A DNA stretch of 64,000 nucleotides from RBG-13-51-18 sp963739395 (GTDB lineage Bacteria > Chloroflexota > Dehalococcoidia > Dehalococcoidales > RBG-16-60-22). Shown piece after piece: positions 8,201 to 17,633 of this stretch. The position numbers were made by a program, and so were the translations under genes. Below the pieces are notes generated by a model. The model did not search any database and was not told the DNA's origin. It was given only the letters and a program-made list of their open reading frames with translations. Positions within the stretch are counted from its first letter, which is position 1; each line of letters opens with the position of its first letter. The DNA lies in assembly GCA_963739395.1 (NCBI GenBank), contig CAVUAE010000001.1, positions 992,001 to 1,056,000 on the forward strand, in the 5' to 3' direction.

Positions 8201-8878
8201 ATGAAAAAAGTCTCCGCTATTATCGCCGCTGCTGGTGACAGTCAAAGGATGGGGGGCGTCGATAAAATGTTCGCCCCCATTAACGGTCGTCCTGCCCTGG
8301 CGCGTGTTTTGGATACCTTTCAGAACTGTAAAAAAATCAACCAAATAATTGTCGTGATGAACCAACAAAATATTGACGCATGCCGGCGGCTGGTAAAGGC
8401 CGAGGGGTGGACTAAAGTCAAGGATATCATCCTTGGCGGTAAAAGGCGGCAGGACTCGGTGGCGGAGGGACTTAAGTATGTTAGGGACGCAGATTGGGTA
8501 GTCATCCATGACGGGGCGCGTCCTCTTGTGACCATTGACCTTATCGAGCTGGGGCTAGAAGCGGCTCAAGAGACCGGTGCAGCATCAGCCGCGGTGCCAG
8601 TGACGGATACTATTAAAACAGTAAAAGATAATGAAATTGTAGATAAAACGCTGCCGCGCCAAAACTTAAGAGCCATCCAGACTCCGCAGGTTTTTCGTTT
8701 TGACATCATCAAAAAAGCCTATAAATCCGTCTATGGCGATGTCACTGACGACGCGGCGCTGGTAGAGAAAGCCGGCTATAAAGTTAAACTCTATATGGGC
8801 TCTTATGCTAATATAAAAATAACCACACTAGACGACCTCGCGGTCGCGGAGGCTTTAGCGAAACGAAATGAGCACTAA
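8201..8878 (+). CDS. ispD: 2-C-methyl-D-erythritol 4-phosphate cytidylyltransferase
   Basis: Third step of the MEP isoprenoid pathway: CTP plus MEP gives CDP-ME. The nucleotide-binding loop AAAGDSQRMGGVDK is near residues 9-22. The VIHDGARPLV motif is near 105, and AIQTPQVF and DDAALVE lie in the C-terminal half. 225 aa is typical. GAGAGG lies 9-10 bases before the ATG. It overlaps ispF by 11 bases and forms the ispD-ispF-cysS operon. Confidence 0.95.
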   Translation: MKKVSAIIAAAGDSQRMGGVDKMFAPINGRPALARVLDTFQNCKKINQIIVVMNQQNIDACRRLVKAEGWTKVKDIILGGKRRQDSVAEGLKYVRDADWVVIHDGARPLVTIDLIELGLEAAQETGAASAAVPVTDTIKTVKDNEIVDKTLPRQNLRAIQTPQVFRFDIIKKAYKSVYGDVTDDAALVEKAGYKVKLYMGSYANIKITTLDDLAVAEALAKRNEH

Positions 8879-9356
8879 TTTACGCATCGGCATCGGCTAT
8901 GACGCGCATCCCCTGGTAAAAAAGCGGAAGTTGGTATTGGGTGGGGTAGAGATACCTTACGCTAAAGGACTGGATGGCTGGAGTGACGCCGATGTACTCA
9001 CCCATGCGGTGATGGATGCCTTGCTAGGAGCGGCGGCTTTAGGCGACATCGGGCAGCATTTCCCGCCGGGGCAAGCGGAATATAAAGACATATCGAGTTT
9101 GGTCCTGCTATCCGAAGTGGCAGTAACTTTAAAGGAAGCAGGATTTGAAGCAGTGAATATCGACGCTACGGTGGTAGCCGAAGAACCGCGACTTCAACAA
9201 CATTTAAATGAAATGCGGCAGAATTTTAGTCATGTATTAGGCATCGATATTAAAAAGGTAAGCGTGAAAGCCAGCACGAATAATGGGCTGGGGGATATTG
9301 GGCGGGGGAAAGGCATCGCCGCATATGCCGTTGTTTTGGTAGAAGAGGGAAAATAA
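8868..9356 (+). CDS. ispF: 2-C-methyl-D-erythritol 2,4-cyclodiphosphate synthase
   Basis: MEP pathway enzyme that cyclises CDP-ME 2-phosphate and releases CMP. GYDAHPLV (metal ligands Asp and His) begins at residue 9. SDADVLTHAVMDALLGAA follows near 40 and KASTNNGLGDIGRGKGIAA near 130-150. 162 aa is the normal length. Its TAA shares a base with the ATG of cysS, which indicates tight coupling. Confidence 0.96.
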   Translation: MSTNLRIGIGYDAHPLVKKRKLVLGGVEIPYAKGLDGWSDADVLTHAVMDALLGAAALGDIGQHFPPGQAEYKDISSLVLLSEVAVTLKEAGFEAVNIDATVVAEEPRLQQHLNEMRQNFSHVLGIDIKKVSVKASTNNGLGDIGRGKGIAAYAVVLVEEGK

Positions 9357-11008
9357 TGAAAATATCCGACACTTTAACCGGTAAAAAAACGGAGTTCAAG
9401 CCGCGCGGTGATACCGTAACCATGTATGTCTGCGGCATCACGCCGTATGACGATTCCCATCTCGGTCACGCCATGAGTGCCATTGTTTTTGATGTTGTTC
9501 GCCGCTACCTGCGGTTCAGGGGATATAAGCTTAAAACCGTCCAAAATATTACCGATGTTGATGATAAGATTATCAACCGCGCTAATCGGCTCGGTATCAA
9601 CGCCGCCGAGCTAGCCGGTAAGTATGCTAATAGTTATCACGAAGAGATGGAGCTTCTTAATGTATCCCCGCCGGATATTAATCCAAAAGCCACCGAAGAA
9701 ATACAAGAGATGCGAAAGGTTATCACAGGACTAATCGATAAGGGTTTTGCTTACGAGGCTAACGGGAGTGTCTACTTCCGCGTAAAAAACAAGCCGGACT
9801 ATGGGAAGTTATCAAAACGTAAATTTGATACTATGATTGTTGGCGCCAGCATTGAACCTGGCGAAGAAAAGGAAGACCCACTGGACTTCGTCCTCTGGAA
9901 AGCCGCCAAACCGAACGAGCCGCATTGGCCAAGCCCATGGGGTGAGGGTAGACCGGGGTGGCATATCGAGTGCAGCGCTATGTCCACAAAATACCTGGGC
10001 GAGCAGATAGACATTCATGGCGGGGGTTCGGACCTGGTCTTCCCCCACCACGAGAACGAAATAGCGCAAACAGAAAGCTATACCGGCAAGGTTCCTTTTG
10101 TTAAGTACTGGATGCATAATGGCTCACTTCAGTTGGGCGCGGAGAAAATGAGTAAAAGCCTGGGCAACCTTATAACGATAAGAGACTTCCTGAAAAAATA
10201 TAGTGCGGACGCGCTGCGGATATTCGTATTAAGTTCTTATTACCGTAGTCCACTGACCTATACCGACGAAGCCATCGAGGCGGCGCAGGCAGGGGCGGAA
10301 AGATTACAACGCACTGTATCAAGGTATGAAGCTAACGCAACAGTGGTTCCATTTGATATCGAATCTTATAAACAGAAATTTATAGAAGCAATGGATGATG
10401 ACTTTAATACGCCAAAAGCACTAGCTGTATTATTTGATTTAGCAAGAGATATTAACTTAGCTATAGACAAGGGAAATATCCCTGAGAATGCGCAAGATAA
10501 ACTTAGGTCTTTAGCTCAGGATATACTAGGTCTTAAATTAAGAAAAGAGGTTGAGGTAAAAGCCTCGGTATCATTTGGTATCACAGTAACTGCAGAAGCT
10601 GATTTCATACCTAGTGAAGTAACAACTTTAGTAAATCGTCTTATAGAACAGAGAATAAAACTTAGGAAAGAAAAGAATTACCAACAAGCCGACGAGATAA
10701 GGAATAAATTAGCTACTATCGGAGTCATTTTGGAAGATACAAAGGAAAAACCAAACGCAGTATTTAAACGAATTCCTTCTGAAAAAGAACTGTTAGAATC
10801 TAGTAAAGGAATTGAATTTAAATTTTTGAATTTTGTAAAAACTATCCCGACGCAAGTCGGGAACCAGCTAATATCATTCTCGCTAGATTCCGGCTTTCGC
10901 CGGAATGGTTTACGAATTAGCCTCAAAACAAAAACAAATAAGGCACTGTTGTTACAATGCCTTATCTTTTATAACTTATATCCGATTATTCTAGATAAGT
11001 TGTGTTAA
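9356..11008 (+). CDS. cysS: Cysteinyl-tRNA synthetase with read-through C-terminal tail
   Basis: Class I aminoacyl-tRNA synthetase. It has the HIGH-like HLGH near residue 37, WHIECSAM (zinc-site Cys) near 200, HHENEIAQTES, and KMSKS near 265. The anticodon-binding domain ends near residue 470 (GVILEDTKEKPNAVFKRIPS). The frame then continues for about 75 residues through a dispersed family B hairpin (translated SGFRRNG) and a Rho-independent terminator, reaching 550 aa where the family is usually 450-490. The last part is very AT-rich. The original stop seems to have been lost or the repeat inserted into it. Confidence 0.93.
   Translation: MKISDTLTGKKTEFKPRGDTVTMYVCGITPYDDSHLGHAMSAIVFDVVRRYLRFRGYKLKTVQNITDVDDKIINRANRLGINAAELAGKYANSYHEEMELLNVSPPDINPKATEEIQEMRKVITGLIDKGFAYEANGSVYFRVKNKPDYGKLSKRKFDTMIVGASIEPGEEKEDPLDFVLWKAAKPNEPHWPSPWGEGRPGWHIECSAMSTKYLGEQIDIHGGGSDLVFPHHENEIAQTESYTGKVPFVKYWMHNGSLQLGAEKMSKSLGNLITIRDFLKKYSADALRIFVLSSYYRSPLTYTDEAIEAAQAGAERLQRTVSRYEANATVVPFDIESYKQKFIEAMDDDFNTPKALAVLFDLARDINLAIDKGNIPENAQDKLRSLAQDILGLKLRKEVEVKASVSFGITVTAEADFIPSEVTTLVNRLIEQRIKLRKEKNYQQADEIRNKLATIGVILEDTKEKPNAVFKRIPSEKELLESSKGIEFKFLNFVKTIPTQVGNQLISFSLDSGFRRNGLRISLKTKTNKALLLQCLIFYNLYPIILDKLC
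10938..10970 (+). terminator. Rho-independent terminator inside the cysS frame
   Basis: ATAAGGCA.TGT / ACA.TGCCTTAT stem followed by CTTTT. It lies before the TAA at 11006, so transcripts that end here would lack the cysS stop codon. Confidence 0.65.
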
Positions 11009-11141
11009 ATATACTGTTTTCTTATCTAGCAAGCTTTATCAGCTCTACGCCGATATATAACCAACCTATAAAAAATTGGTCGTATTATTTAATTTAGGTA
11101 AACGAACCAGGACTAACAAAAAAGTAGAGGGTGAGTCGGAA

Positions 11142-11282
11142 TTAGCCCTTGCCGATGCGGAATATTTTGGTCCCGCACTTTGGGCAGGTGCCTTGGGTGG
11201 CTGGTCGTTTATTCTTCAGAGTGACCGCCTTGGGATTACTCATTTCAACCTTCTTCCGGCATTTCATACAATAGGCTTGCAT
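11142..11282 (-). CDS. DUF5679 zinc-ribbon protein (46 aa)
   Basis: Tiny protein MQAYCMKCRKK...TCPKCGTKIFRIGKG. Two C-x2-C pairs (Cys5/Cys8 and Cys33/Cys36) form a zinc ribbon of the DUF5679 type, a family found beside information-processing genes with no assigned role. GGGAGGTG lies just before the ATG, and TTGACA is at 11341-11346 (minus strand) upstream. Confidence 0.85.
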   Translation of the reverse strand: MQAYCMKCRKKVEMSNPKAVTLKNKRPATQGTCPKCGTKIFRIGKG

Positions 11283-11493
11283 TGTGCACCTCCCAGACTA
11301 AATATCGTTTGCCTGAAAGCGTAACAAAATCAAGCGTATTTGTCAATAGTTTCAGACATAAAATAGCTATATTTTTGTACTATTTTTAGCAAACAGGTAA
11401 AATTGTGATTTTTAACGACCAAATAAATGATGCAAACGCGTAAAATGCCTGATTTGCTTCATCAAAAAATGTATTGAAAAACTGCCTTAAAAA

Positions 11494-12342
11494 TTAGTCC
11501 TCCCGCCAGTCCCAATCCCTCCCGCCCTTAAAGACAGCCGAGTTCATTTCATTGCTCAAGAAAATGAGGTTGGCATCCGGGAAACGCATCGCCATATTGT
11601 AGAAAAACGTGCCGGTGTCCTTTGTCTTTTTGAGTTCTTCTTCAGTGGCGGTTAAATATTCTTTCATAAATTTAAATGAAGAGTTATCGAAGGGCATGCC
11701 TGGCTTCTGGTGTCCTGGAATGACGACCTCAGCGCCCATTTTCTCCAAACGCTCGATGTCCTTATACCACTGCTTACGCTCTTCCGCCGTTATCTCGCAG
11801 GTAAATGGGTGCGCCTGGTTAAAGAGAACATCGCTGCAGTAGAGGGTTTTTATCGAGGGAATCCAGACGACGGTATTGTATTTCAAGTCGCCCATGATTT
11901 CCGGGATTATCTCGATGCGCTTGCCTTCTAACTCAAAGTAATTTTTCGTGAGAGGCTCGATATTAACCGCTTTAGTGGGCACGTTGGTCGGCCCGATGAC
12001 AGGTGTCCAGTGCTCGATTTTGCCGAACATCTGCTTATTAATGGTGTGGGCGACTGAGGGCAGGGCGATGACCTTCGCCTTAGGGAAGGCTTCGGTAATT
12101 GGTCCTAAACCGAAGTAATGGTCGGGGTGGGCGTGAGTAACATAGATGTATTTCAAGTGCTTGCCTGTTTCCAGTATTTCCGCAGCGACACGGTGTCCGT
12201 TGGACAAACTCCACTGCGCATCGAGTAAAGCGGCATCGGTTTTGCCTATAACGATGACCGAAGCAACGGAGAAACCGCTTTCATCGGAGAAAAAGACTTT
12301 AGTAGTCAGTCCATTTTCGTGTTTATTAATTCTAACTTCCAT
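11494..12342 (-). CDS. Metallo-beta-lactamase-fold hydrolase
   Basis: 282-residue MBL-fold protein. THAHPDHYFG near residues 90-99 is the H-x-H-x-D-H zinc motif, with further ligands in VVIPGHQ and YCSDVLF. The substrate is unknown, and relatives are annotated as hydroxyacylglutathione-hydrolase-like or as tied to secondary metabolism. GGAGGG precedes the ATG. It lies 28 bases downstream of the UroD-like gene on the same strand and is probably co-transcribed. Confidence 0.85.
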   Translation of the reverse strand: MEVRINKHENGLTTKVFFSDESGFSVASVIVIGKTDAALLDAQWSLSNGHRVAAEILETGKHLKYIYVTHAHPDHYFGLGPITEAFPKAKVIALPSVAHTINKQMFGKIEHWTPVIGPTNVPTKAVNIEPLTKNYFELEGKRIEIIPEIMGDLKYNTVVWIPSIKTLYCSDVLFNQAHPFTCEITAEERKQWYKDIERLEKMGAEVVIPGHQKPGMPFDNSSFKFMKEYLTATEEELKKTKDTGTFFYNMAMRFPDANLIFLSNEMNSAVFKGGRDWDWRED

Positions 12343-12370
12343 CGTTCAACCCTCCAAGTGGGATAATCCT

Positions 12371-13630
12371 TTAATATTTACCGTACTCTTTCGTAAACTC
12401 AATCATAGCTTTGAGGTTTTCCGGCTTGACCTCGTCGGTAGAGGAGCGGGGGGATAGTATATAGCCGCCGCCCTTGCCGCAGATATCAATGAGTTTCTTG
12501 CAGTGGGCGATGACGTCTTCCTTACTCCCCACCTGTAAAAGTGAAGACGGCACATTCCCCTCAATGCAGATATGGCCCTTCAGGACATCTTTAGCTCTAA
12601 AGATATCCGTGGTATCAAAACGCGCCAGTATCGAGCCTTTGGGGAACTCCAACAGGTATTCTAGTCTTGAAGTAAAGTTGCCCTCGAAGAAGATGCAGGG
12701 TGTTAAACCTTTTTGAACCAGCCCCATGACCAGCTTTTTAAATGTCGGCCAGTAGAACCGTTTAAACTGCGCCATGGACATGAATTCATCGGAGCCGCGG
12801 GTATTGGTCATGAAAATGCGGGTATAGCCGTTCTCGGTCGGTTCGGGGTTTGTCCTCTCCAGCGACTTCTTTAAGATGAACTCACACATTTCCTCGATTT
12901 TCTCCGGTTGGCGGAACATATCCATCATCGTGCCGCTCATGCCGCGTAAAGAGTGAGAAATAACGTCGAAGGGAGGCATCGCCGCCCCCTGGAAATATTC
13001 CGGAAAGCCCATATCCAGTATCATCTGGCTAAATTTCCTCATCTTCGGCAGCCACTTGCGCATTTCACGTCCTGCTTTTTGTAGAGTACTAATAGCTTTA
13101 GCAGTTCTAGGTTCTGAGAAAGCCAGTGCTAGCGCCTGCGCACCCATCTGGCCAGCAATATCGGAGAGCTTGGGGATATCAGCCATACCCATCAGATTAT
13201 CGCTGGTGCGGGAGATGAAAATGCGGAACATAAAATCGGAGGGGTCGCGCATATAAGCGTCATACTCATCTGCCTTCAGGTTATCTATCTCGATAGCCTG
13301 GTGTCCTTGGTGCGGGTCGACGCCATGCCCGGGCCAACGCATCGTCTTGGGAGCGATGATTTCCAGGGCTTTCCCCGGCGTAAACCCCTGGGGGAAAATC
13401 ATATCCGCCGGGAAGTCCTGCAGAGTCTTTTTATAAGCGTTGTACCAGGCATCGAAATCATAATAAGCCGCGGAACAAAGTATCCCGGTATATTTAGCGG
13501 GGAAGTAGCCGATGGCGCTGATAACCGGCACTCTATCCGTCGGCTTAAGCTGGATGGTATTCATGATTCTAGTTTCGCGTTCTTTCCGCAGCTGCTTGCC
13601 CGATTTACCATCATTAGGTTGACGAACCAT
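12371..13630 (-). CDS. Uroporphyrinogen-decarboxylase-family protein
   Basis: 419-residue TIM-barrel protein of the UROD/MtaA superfamily. Recognised by LKPTDRVPVISA near residue 28, the internal MADIPKLSDIAG, and the C-terminal GKGGGYILSPRSSTDEVKPENLKAM. In anaerobes such proteins are more often methyl-corrinoid transferases than heme enzymes. No corrinoid protein lies nearby, so the substrate is open. GGAGG precedes the ATG. It is divergent from the bicupin gene at 13812. Confidence 0.85.
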   Translation of the reverse strand: MVRQPNDGKSGKQLRKERETRIMNTIQLKPTDRVPVISAIGYFPAKYTGILCSAAYYDFDAWYNAYKKTLQDFPADMIFPQGFTPGKALEIIAPKTMRWPGHGVDPHQGHQAIEIDNLKADEYDAYMRDPSDFMFRIFISRTSDNLMGMADIPKLSDIAGQMGAQALALAFSEPRTAKAISTLQKAGREMRKWLPKMRKFSQMILDMGFPEYFQGAAMPPFDVISHSLRGMSGTMMDMFRQPEKIEEMCEFILKKSLERTNPEPTENGYTRIFMTNTRGSDEFMSMAQFKRFYWPTFKKLVMGLVQKGLTPCIFFEGNFTSRLEYLLEFPKGSILARFDTTDIFRAKDVLKGHICIEGNVPSSLLQVGSKEDVIAHCKKLIDICGKGGGYILSPRSSTDEVKPENLKAMIEFTKEYGKY

Positions 13631-13811
13631 AACATTTTCCTCCGGACTAAAAGTTTATTTGGATAAAGAAAAACTGCTTTTTTAGCAGAGTTTTTACTAT
13701 GTAAACAGCTTAATAGTTTGCTGGCGGAATTATAACACATATGCTACAATACTGTCATTAATCGGGACGCAAAAACACACGATAAATACCAGGCAGAAAG
13801 GAATCAGTCAA

Positions 13812-14777
13812 ATGGCAGAATCGAGCTACGAAAAATACGCAGTCAGAAAACCTGTTTATGAGGTGTGTTCCGGCATAAAGAACCGACAAAGTCCCACGAT
13901 GACTTTAATGAGCGAAAAGCAGACGGGCGCGCCTTACTATATTACGCTGGGGTGGATATACGATATACCGAAACCGAATCCACATATCATGGAACATGTG
14001 CATGATTATGATGAAATCCTCCTCTTTTATGGCGGCGATTATAAGCAGCCGCAGGTGCTCGGTGCCGAAGTAGAGTTTTATATCGGCGGTCAGCCCATCA
14101 CCTTTAATACGACCACCAGCATGTACATCCCGAAAGGCACGCCCCATGGCCCCGTCACCTGGAAGAAGTTCTATTACCCCCATGTCCAGATGGCGTTCAT
14201 GCTGGGCACCGGAGACCCGGATAAAGCCTGGGGCAAGAGCGGCATCATAGATGGCAGTAAAAAACCTTCCAAGAAGACTAAGAACTTCGATTATGAGCAG
14301 TATGTCATCCGTAGTCCTATGCGTGAGGCGGGTCCCGGACAAATAGGACGTCAAAGTCCGACCATGACCTACATGAGCCGCACGCAAATTAATGTCGCCA
14401 ACACCTATATTGAGTGGGGCTGGATTTGGGACGTTGTGAAGGTGCCATTACCCAAGATGATACACGATACTCTCGACGAAATTGTGCTGCATGTCGGCGG
14501 CGACTATAAAAACCCAGAAGACCTGGGGGCGGACCTGGAGTTCGACATGGGCGACGAGAAACTAGTGTTCGACACGAGCTTCGGCATGTGGATTCCCAAA
14601 GGCACATTACACGGCCCGCTAATCTGGCATAAAGTCCGCCATCCGCATATCGAAATGGCTATCATGCTGGGCGCGGGGACGGTAATGGAAGGGTGGAACG
14701 GCAGCTTCTTTGGACCGAACGGCAAGCGCTTGACTTTCGGGGAGAGACCGCCCGTACCGCCGCCACCTGATAAATAA
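13812..14777 (+). CDS. Two-domain cupin-like protein
   Basis: 321 residues made of two internal repeats of about 150 residues. Each has SPTMT-MS, a Trp-rich strand, a histidine/acid cluster (HVHDYDEILLFYGGDY in the first, IHDTLDEIVLHVGGDY in the second) and (Y/W)IPKGT-HGP. The pattern fits a bicupin. The first half keeps the metal-binding His-x-His, and the second has lost one His. Substrate unknown. A ribosome site AGAAAGGA lies before the ATG. Confidence 0.75.
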   Translation: MAESSYEKYAVRKPVYEVCSGIKNRQSPTMTLMSEKQTGAPYYITLGWIYDIPKPNPHIMEHVHDYDEILLFYGGDYKQPQVLGAEVEFYIGGQPITFNTTTSMYIPKGTPHGPVTWKKFYYPHVQMAFMLGTGDPDKAWGKSGIIDGSKKPSKKTKNFDYEQYVIRSPMREAGPGQIGRQSPTMTYMSRTQINVANTYIEWGWIWDVVKVPLPKMIHDTLDEIVLHVGGDYKNPEDLGADLEFDMGDEKLVFDTSFGMWIPKGTLHGPLIWHKVRHPHIEMAIMLGAGTVMEGWNGSFFGPNGKRLTFGERPPVPPPPDK

Positions 14778-14871
14778 TATAATCGAGACTAAATCGGATA
14801 CTTGATGTCCTAACGGTATTAACCAAAGTCAAGCATGATTTACTCGAATAAACTTAAGGAGGAAGTAGGAA

Positions 14872-15315
14872 GTGCATGCCAACTTGGGATACCAGGAGTC
14901 AATATATCAACTAGAGATAGCTAATTCTCATGATTTCTTCACCAATATTACAAGGTATACCAACAAAGGTATTATTAGTGTAATAGCGATACCGTTATTC
15001 CCAATTCAGTTGGTTACTACATTTGTTCTGGGATTATTAGCTAAAATAACTTTTGGCATATTTCTCTGGATAGGTTCTGTTATATGGATGCCATTTTTTG
15101 CATTGTTAATAGCTACTAGCTGGTTATGGTTGAGAGTACCGTTATTGAGAATATTGTTGTTCTTTCCCGGTATCATATTGGCAGTTGTCTCAAATATCTA
15201 CGCAACTTTAATGCCATGCATGGGAGAATGGGATGCTAGAAAAATCAAAATAGACCTTTGTTATATATGGCCTCTATCTTGGAATCTGTATCGAAAATAT
15301 GTGCATGGACAATAA
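14872..15315 (+). CDS. Small membrane protein, function unknown
   Basis: 147 residues with a hydrophilic N-terminal 30, then two or three hydrophobic segments (about residues 35-75 and 80-120), then a charged tail. No family recognised. The start is GTG at 14872, chosen because AAGGAGG lies 9 bases upstream. Isoleucine and leucine are very frequent and the gene is AT-rich. Confidence 0.6.
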   Translation: MHANLGYQESIYQLEIANSHDFFTNITRYTNKGIISVIAIPLFPIQLVTTFVLGLLAKITFGIFLWIGSVIWMPFFALLIATSWLWLRVPLLRILLFFPGIILAVVSNIYATLMPCMGEWDARKIKIDLCYIWPLSWNLYRKYVHGQ

Positions 15316-15329
15316 AGATACATTGATAT

Positions 15330-15905
15330 TTAGTATAAGTTTAAGCGGCTATCTAGTTGGCTGATTATCTTCTTTGCCAGGCGCTTTAAACGCCTTTCAA
15401 GGCCGGGGATATGGGAGGCGTCGGTGGGGTTTTTGGCCAGGACGCTAACACTGCCCGTCCAGCGCATTTTACAGAGTTTAGCGTAGCCTTTTAAGTTTTG
15501 TATCGTCTGGCCGATGCCTTCCTCGGCAACCGCCAGACCGGCTATGCGTTTGCTTTCCAGCCGCGGCCAGACGGCGCAGGTGCGGTCGAGGAAGTTTTTC
15601 AGCAGGCCGGAAAGCATTTCCATATAACCGGGCGTGGCTAAAATAATAGCATCTGTGGTTATCAACTTGGGGTAGACAGTCGCCATGTCGTCCTTAATCA
15701 CACAGTCGCCTTGACGCTTTTTGCCGCCCTTTTCACAGACAAGACAGCCGCGACACATTTTCACGTCCATCTTACGTAAAAGTAGAATTTCCACATCAGC
15801 GCCAAGCCTAGAAAGTTCCGAGCATAATGTGGTAAGCATCCACTCGGAATTGCCTTTACGCGGCGAACCACAGACACTAAGGATTTTCATGGTAGCTTTC
15901 ATCAT
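15330..15905 (-). CDS. NADPH-dependent FMN reductase / flavodoxin-family protein
   Basis: 191 residues with the N-terminal phosphate loop SVCGSPRKGNSEW, then CRGCLVCEKG and a flavodoxin-like core (ATPGYMEMLSGLLKNFLDR). The cysteine pair after the first domain is typical of the iron-sulfur-flavoprotein-like subgroup. The Met at residue 6 (MKILS) is an alternative start. It is divergent from the SDR at 15964. A second protein of the same family lies at 32643. Confidence 0.88.
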   Translation of the reverse strand: MMKATMKILSVCGSPRKGNSEWMLTTLCSELSRLGADVEILLLRKMDVKMCRGCLVCEKGGKKRQGDCVIKDDMATVYPKLITTDAIILATPGYMEMLSGLLKNFLDRTCAVWPRLESKRIAGLAVAEEGIGQTIQNLKGYAKLCKMRWTGSVSVLAKNPTDASHIPGLERRLKRLAKKIISQLDSRLNLY

Positions 15906-15963
15906 CAGCTAGAGTATATAATACATCAAGCCTGATTGACTAATACGATTTAAGGAGAATTCC

Positions 15964-16758
15964 ATGGACTTGAAACTGAAAGATAAAGTGGCGATTGTGA
16001 CCGGTACTGGCAGCCAGATTGGCTTCGGCAGGGGCATCGCCTTAATGCTGGCGAAGGAAGGCTGCCACGTCGTAAGCGTGGATATGGACTTAGCAGGGGC
16101 GAAAAAAACGGCGGAGGATGTTCAGAAGCTGAATCGTAAAGCCCTCGCCTTTAAAGCGGATATCACCAATCGAAAGGAAATTGACTCCGTCGTCAAAAAA
16201 GCTTTAGCGGAGTTTGGCAAGATAGACATACTGGTGAACTGTGCCGGTCGGGCTAGCGGCTTGCGACCTTTCGTGACTATGACTAAAGAGCAATGGGACA
16301 TGGATATAGATACTAACCTTAAAGGGACGATGAATTTTACCCAGGCGGTGCTTCCGCATATGCTGAAAAGACAGTATGGTAAAATCGTGAACTTCTCCAC
16401 CCATGCCGCCCACCAGCCTGGTGGTTTAGCCGGTTCAACCGCTTACGTGGCGGCTAAAGCGGGAACGGTAATGTTTAGCAAGACACTGGCTAGTGAGGTA
16501 GGGGCTTCCGGGATAAATATCAATATCATCGCCCCGGGACCCGGTAATACCAATTTCCACCGTGCTAGCGGCGGCGACCCGCAAATGTCAAAAGTTGTGG
16601 AAATGTTGGCTAAAGCTGGTAAAACTACCACGCCGGAAGATATCGCTAACGCGGTGGCTTTTTTGGTATCGGATGTTTCCAACAAGCTTTCCGGGCAGGT
16701 GCTGGAGGTTTCCGCACCAACAATTTCTTCGGGGACGGGTCAAAGAAACGCTAAATAA
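15964..16758 (+). CDS. Short-chain dehydrogenase/reductase
   Basis: 264-residue SDR. The nucleotide-binding loop TGTGSQIGFGRGIA is near residue 14, NCAGRA near 92, and the catalytic Ser-Tyr-Lys set includes YVAAKAG near 160. Substrate unknown. The last residues SSGTGQRNAK replace the usual C-terminal GG motif. TAAGGAGAATTCC provides the ribosome site. Confidence 0.9.
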   Translation: MDLKLKDKVAIVTGTGSQIGFGRGIALMLAKEGCHVVSVDMDLAGAKKTAEDVQKLNRKALAFKADITNRKEIDSVVKKALAEFGKIDILVNCAGRASGLRPFVTMTKEQWDMDIDTNLKGTMNFTQAVLPHMLKRQYGKIVNFSTHAAHQPGGLAGSTAYVAAKAGTVMFSKTLASEVGASGININIIAPGPGNTNFHRASGGDPQMSKVVEMLAKAGKTTTPEDIANAVAFLVSDVSNKLSGQVLEVSAPTISSGTGQRNAK

Positions 16759-16776
16759 CACTCGCCAGGAGAAGGT

Positions 16777-17109
16777 TTAATTACTCTGGTAATACCTTTG
16801 CCGACTGCGGCTGGGACGATTACCATTTTTTGATGCCGAAGGCCGCTGCATGTTCCTTTCGGAAAGAGGCAGTGCTTCAATAATGTTGACAAGCTGGTCT
16901 CTGACTATTTTGCCTTCTAATCCGGCGATGGCGGCCATACCTGCCGATTTTGATGTCATTTCTACGAAGCCATAACCGTTGGTTTTACCGCTGCCGATGT
17001 ACTTATCATTCATAATGATTACCGAGGTCACTTCACCGAAAGCCGCAAATGCTTGACGAAGCTCGTCCTCGGTGGTTTCAAACGATAGATTACCTATGTA
17101 GATATTCAT
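16777..17109 (-). CDS. RRM-domain RNA-binding protein (short)
   Basis: 110-residue single RRM protein. RNP2 is IYIGNL at the N terminus and RNP1-like is NGYGFVEM. The tail is basic (RPSASKNGNRPSRSRQR). I chose ATG at 17109 rather than the upstream TTG codons because AAAGGCGG precedes it and the RRM starts at its second residue. It resembles the stand-alone RRM proteins of cyanobacteria and Chloroflexota and is a paralogue of the next gene. Confidence 0.88.
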   Translation of the reverse strand: MNIYIGNLSFETTEDELRQAFAAFGEVTSVIIMNDKYIGSGKTNGYGFVEMTSKSAGMAAIAGLEGKIVRDQLVNIIEALPLSERNMQRPSASKNGNRPSRSRQRYYQSN

Positions 17110-17198
17110 ATCGCCGCCTTTCAACAAGTCGTGCTAGCGTTACCGATTGGCACTGCTGCGTTGGCAATAATGCGCGCAGCTACCGGCACCCGAACTGA

Positions 17199-17570
17199 CT
17201 AATATCTTCGGTCTCTGCCGCCGCCCGACCTGCCGCCTCTGCCGCCGCCCGACCTGCCGCCGCCATAGCCACGATTGTTGTAGCCGCCGCCCCTTCTATC
17301 TCCAAAGGAACCGCCGCCGCGGTTATCGGGACGTGGACGTGATTCATTAACCACAATCGTGCGTTCTTTCAATGACTTGCCGTTTAGTCCGGCGATAGCA
17401 GCTTCGGCTTCAGCCTTGGAGCTCATCTCCACGAAAGCGAAGCCTCGGGGCCGCCCGCTGATTTTATCGGAGGGAACAGCTACGGAATCCACCTTGCCGT
17501 AGGTGCCGAATTCCGCCGCCAGTTCGTCCTCGGTGACTTCGTAAGAAAGATTGCCCACATAGATTTTCAT
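17199..17570 (-). CDS. RRM-domain RNA-binding protein with glycine-rich tail
   Basis: 123 residues. RNP2 is IYVGNL and RNP1 is RGFAFVEM, then residues about 85-123 are Gly/Arg repeats (RGGR, GGGR) like cold-inducible RRM proteins. The RNA target is unknown. The ATG at 17570 has GGAGGG 8 bases upstream. The longer frame to 17942 only runs antisense through the zinc-ribbon gene. A 9-bp stem hairpin (17634-17679) lies upstream. Confidence 0.92.
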   Translation of the reverse strand: MKIYVGNLSYEVTEDELAAEFGTYGKVDSVAVPSDKISGRPRGFAFVEMSSKAEAEAAIAGLNGKSLKERTIVVNESRPRPDNRGGGSFGDRRGGGYNNRGYGGGRSGGGRGGRSGGGRDRRY

Positions 17571-17633
17571 GATTGCCCTCCTGAAACAGGCATTAATATT
17601 ACGGGACTTAAAAAGTATAGAGATAAAGTGTAG

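Noticed and set aside
10678..10926. 82-codon minus-strand frame beginning MRLIRKPFRRKPESS
   Set aside because: The RRKPESS-type peptide is a translation of a family B hairpin, and the frame is opposite cysS.
11076..11324. 82-codon plus-strand frame
   Set aside because: It is the reverse of the DUF5679 zinc-ribbon gene at 11142-11282, which has clear Cys pairs and a ribosome site.
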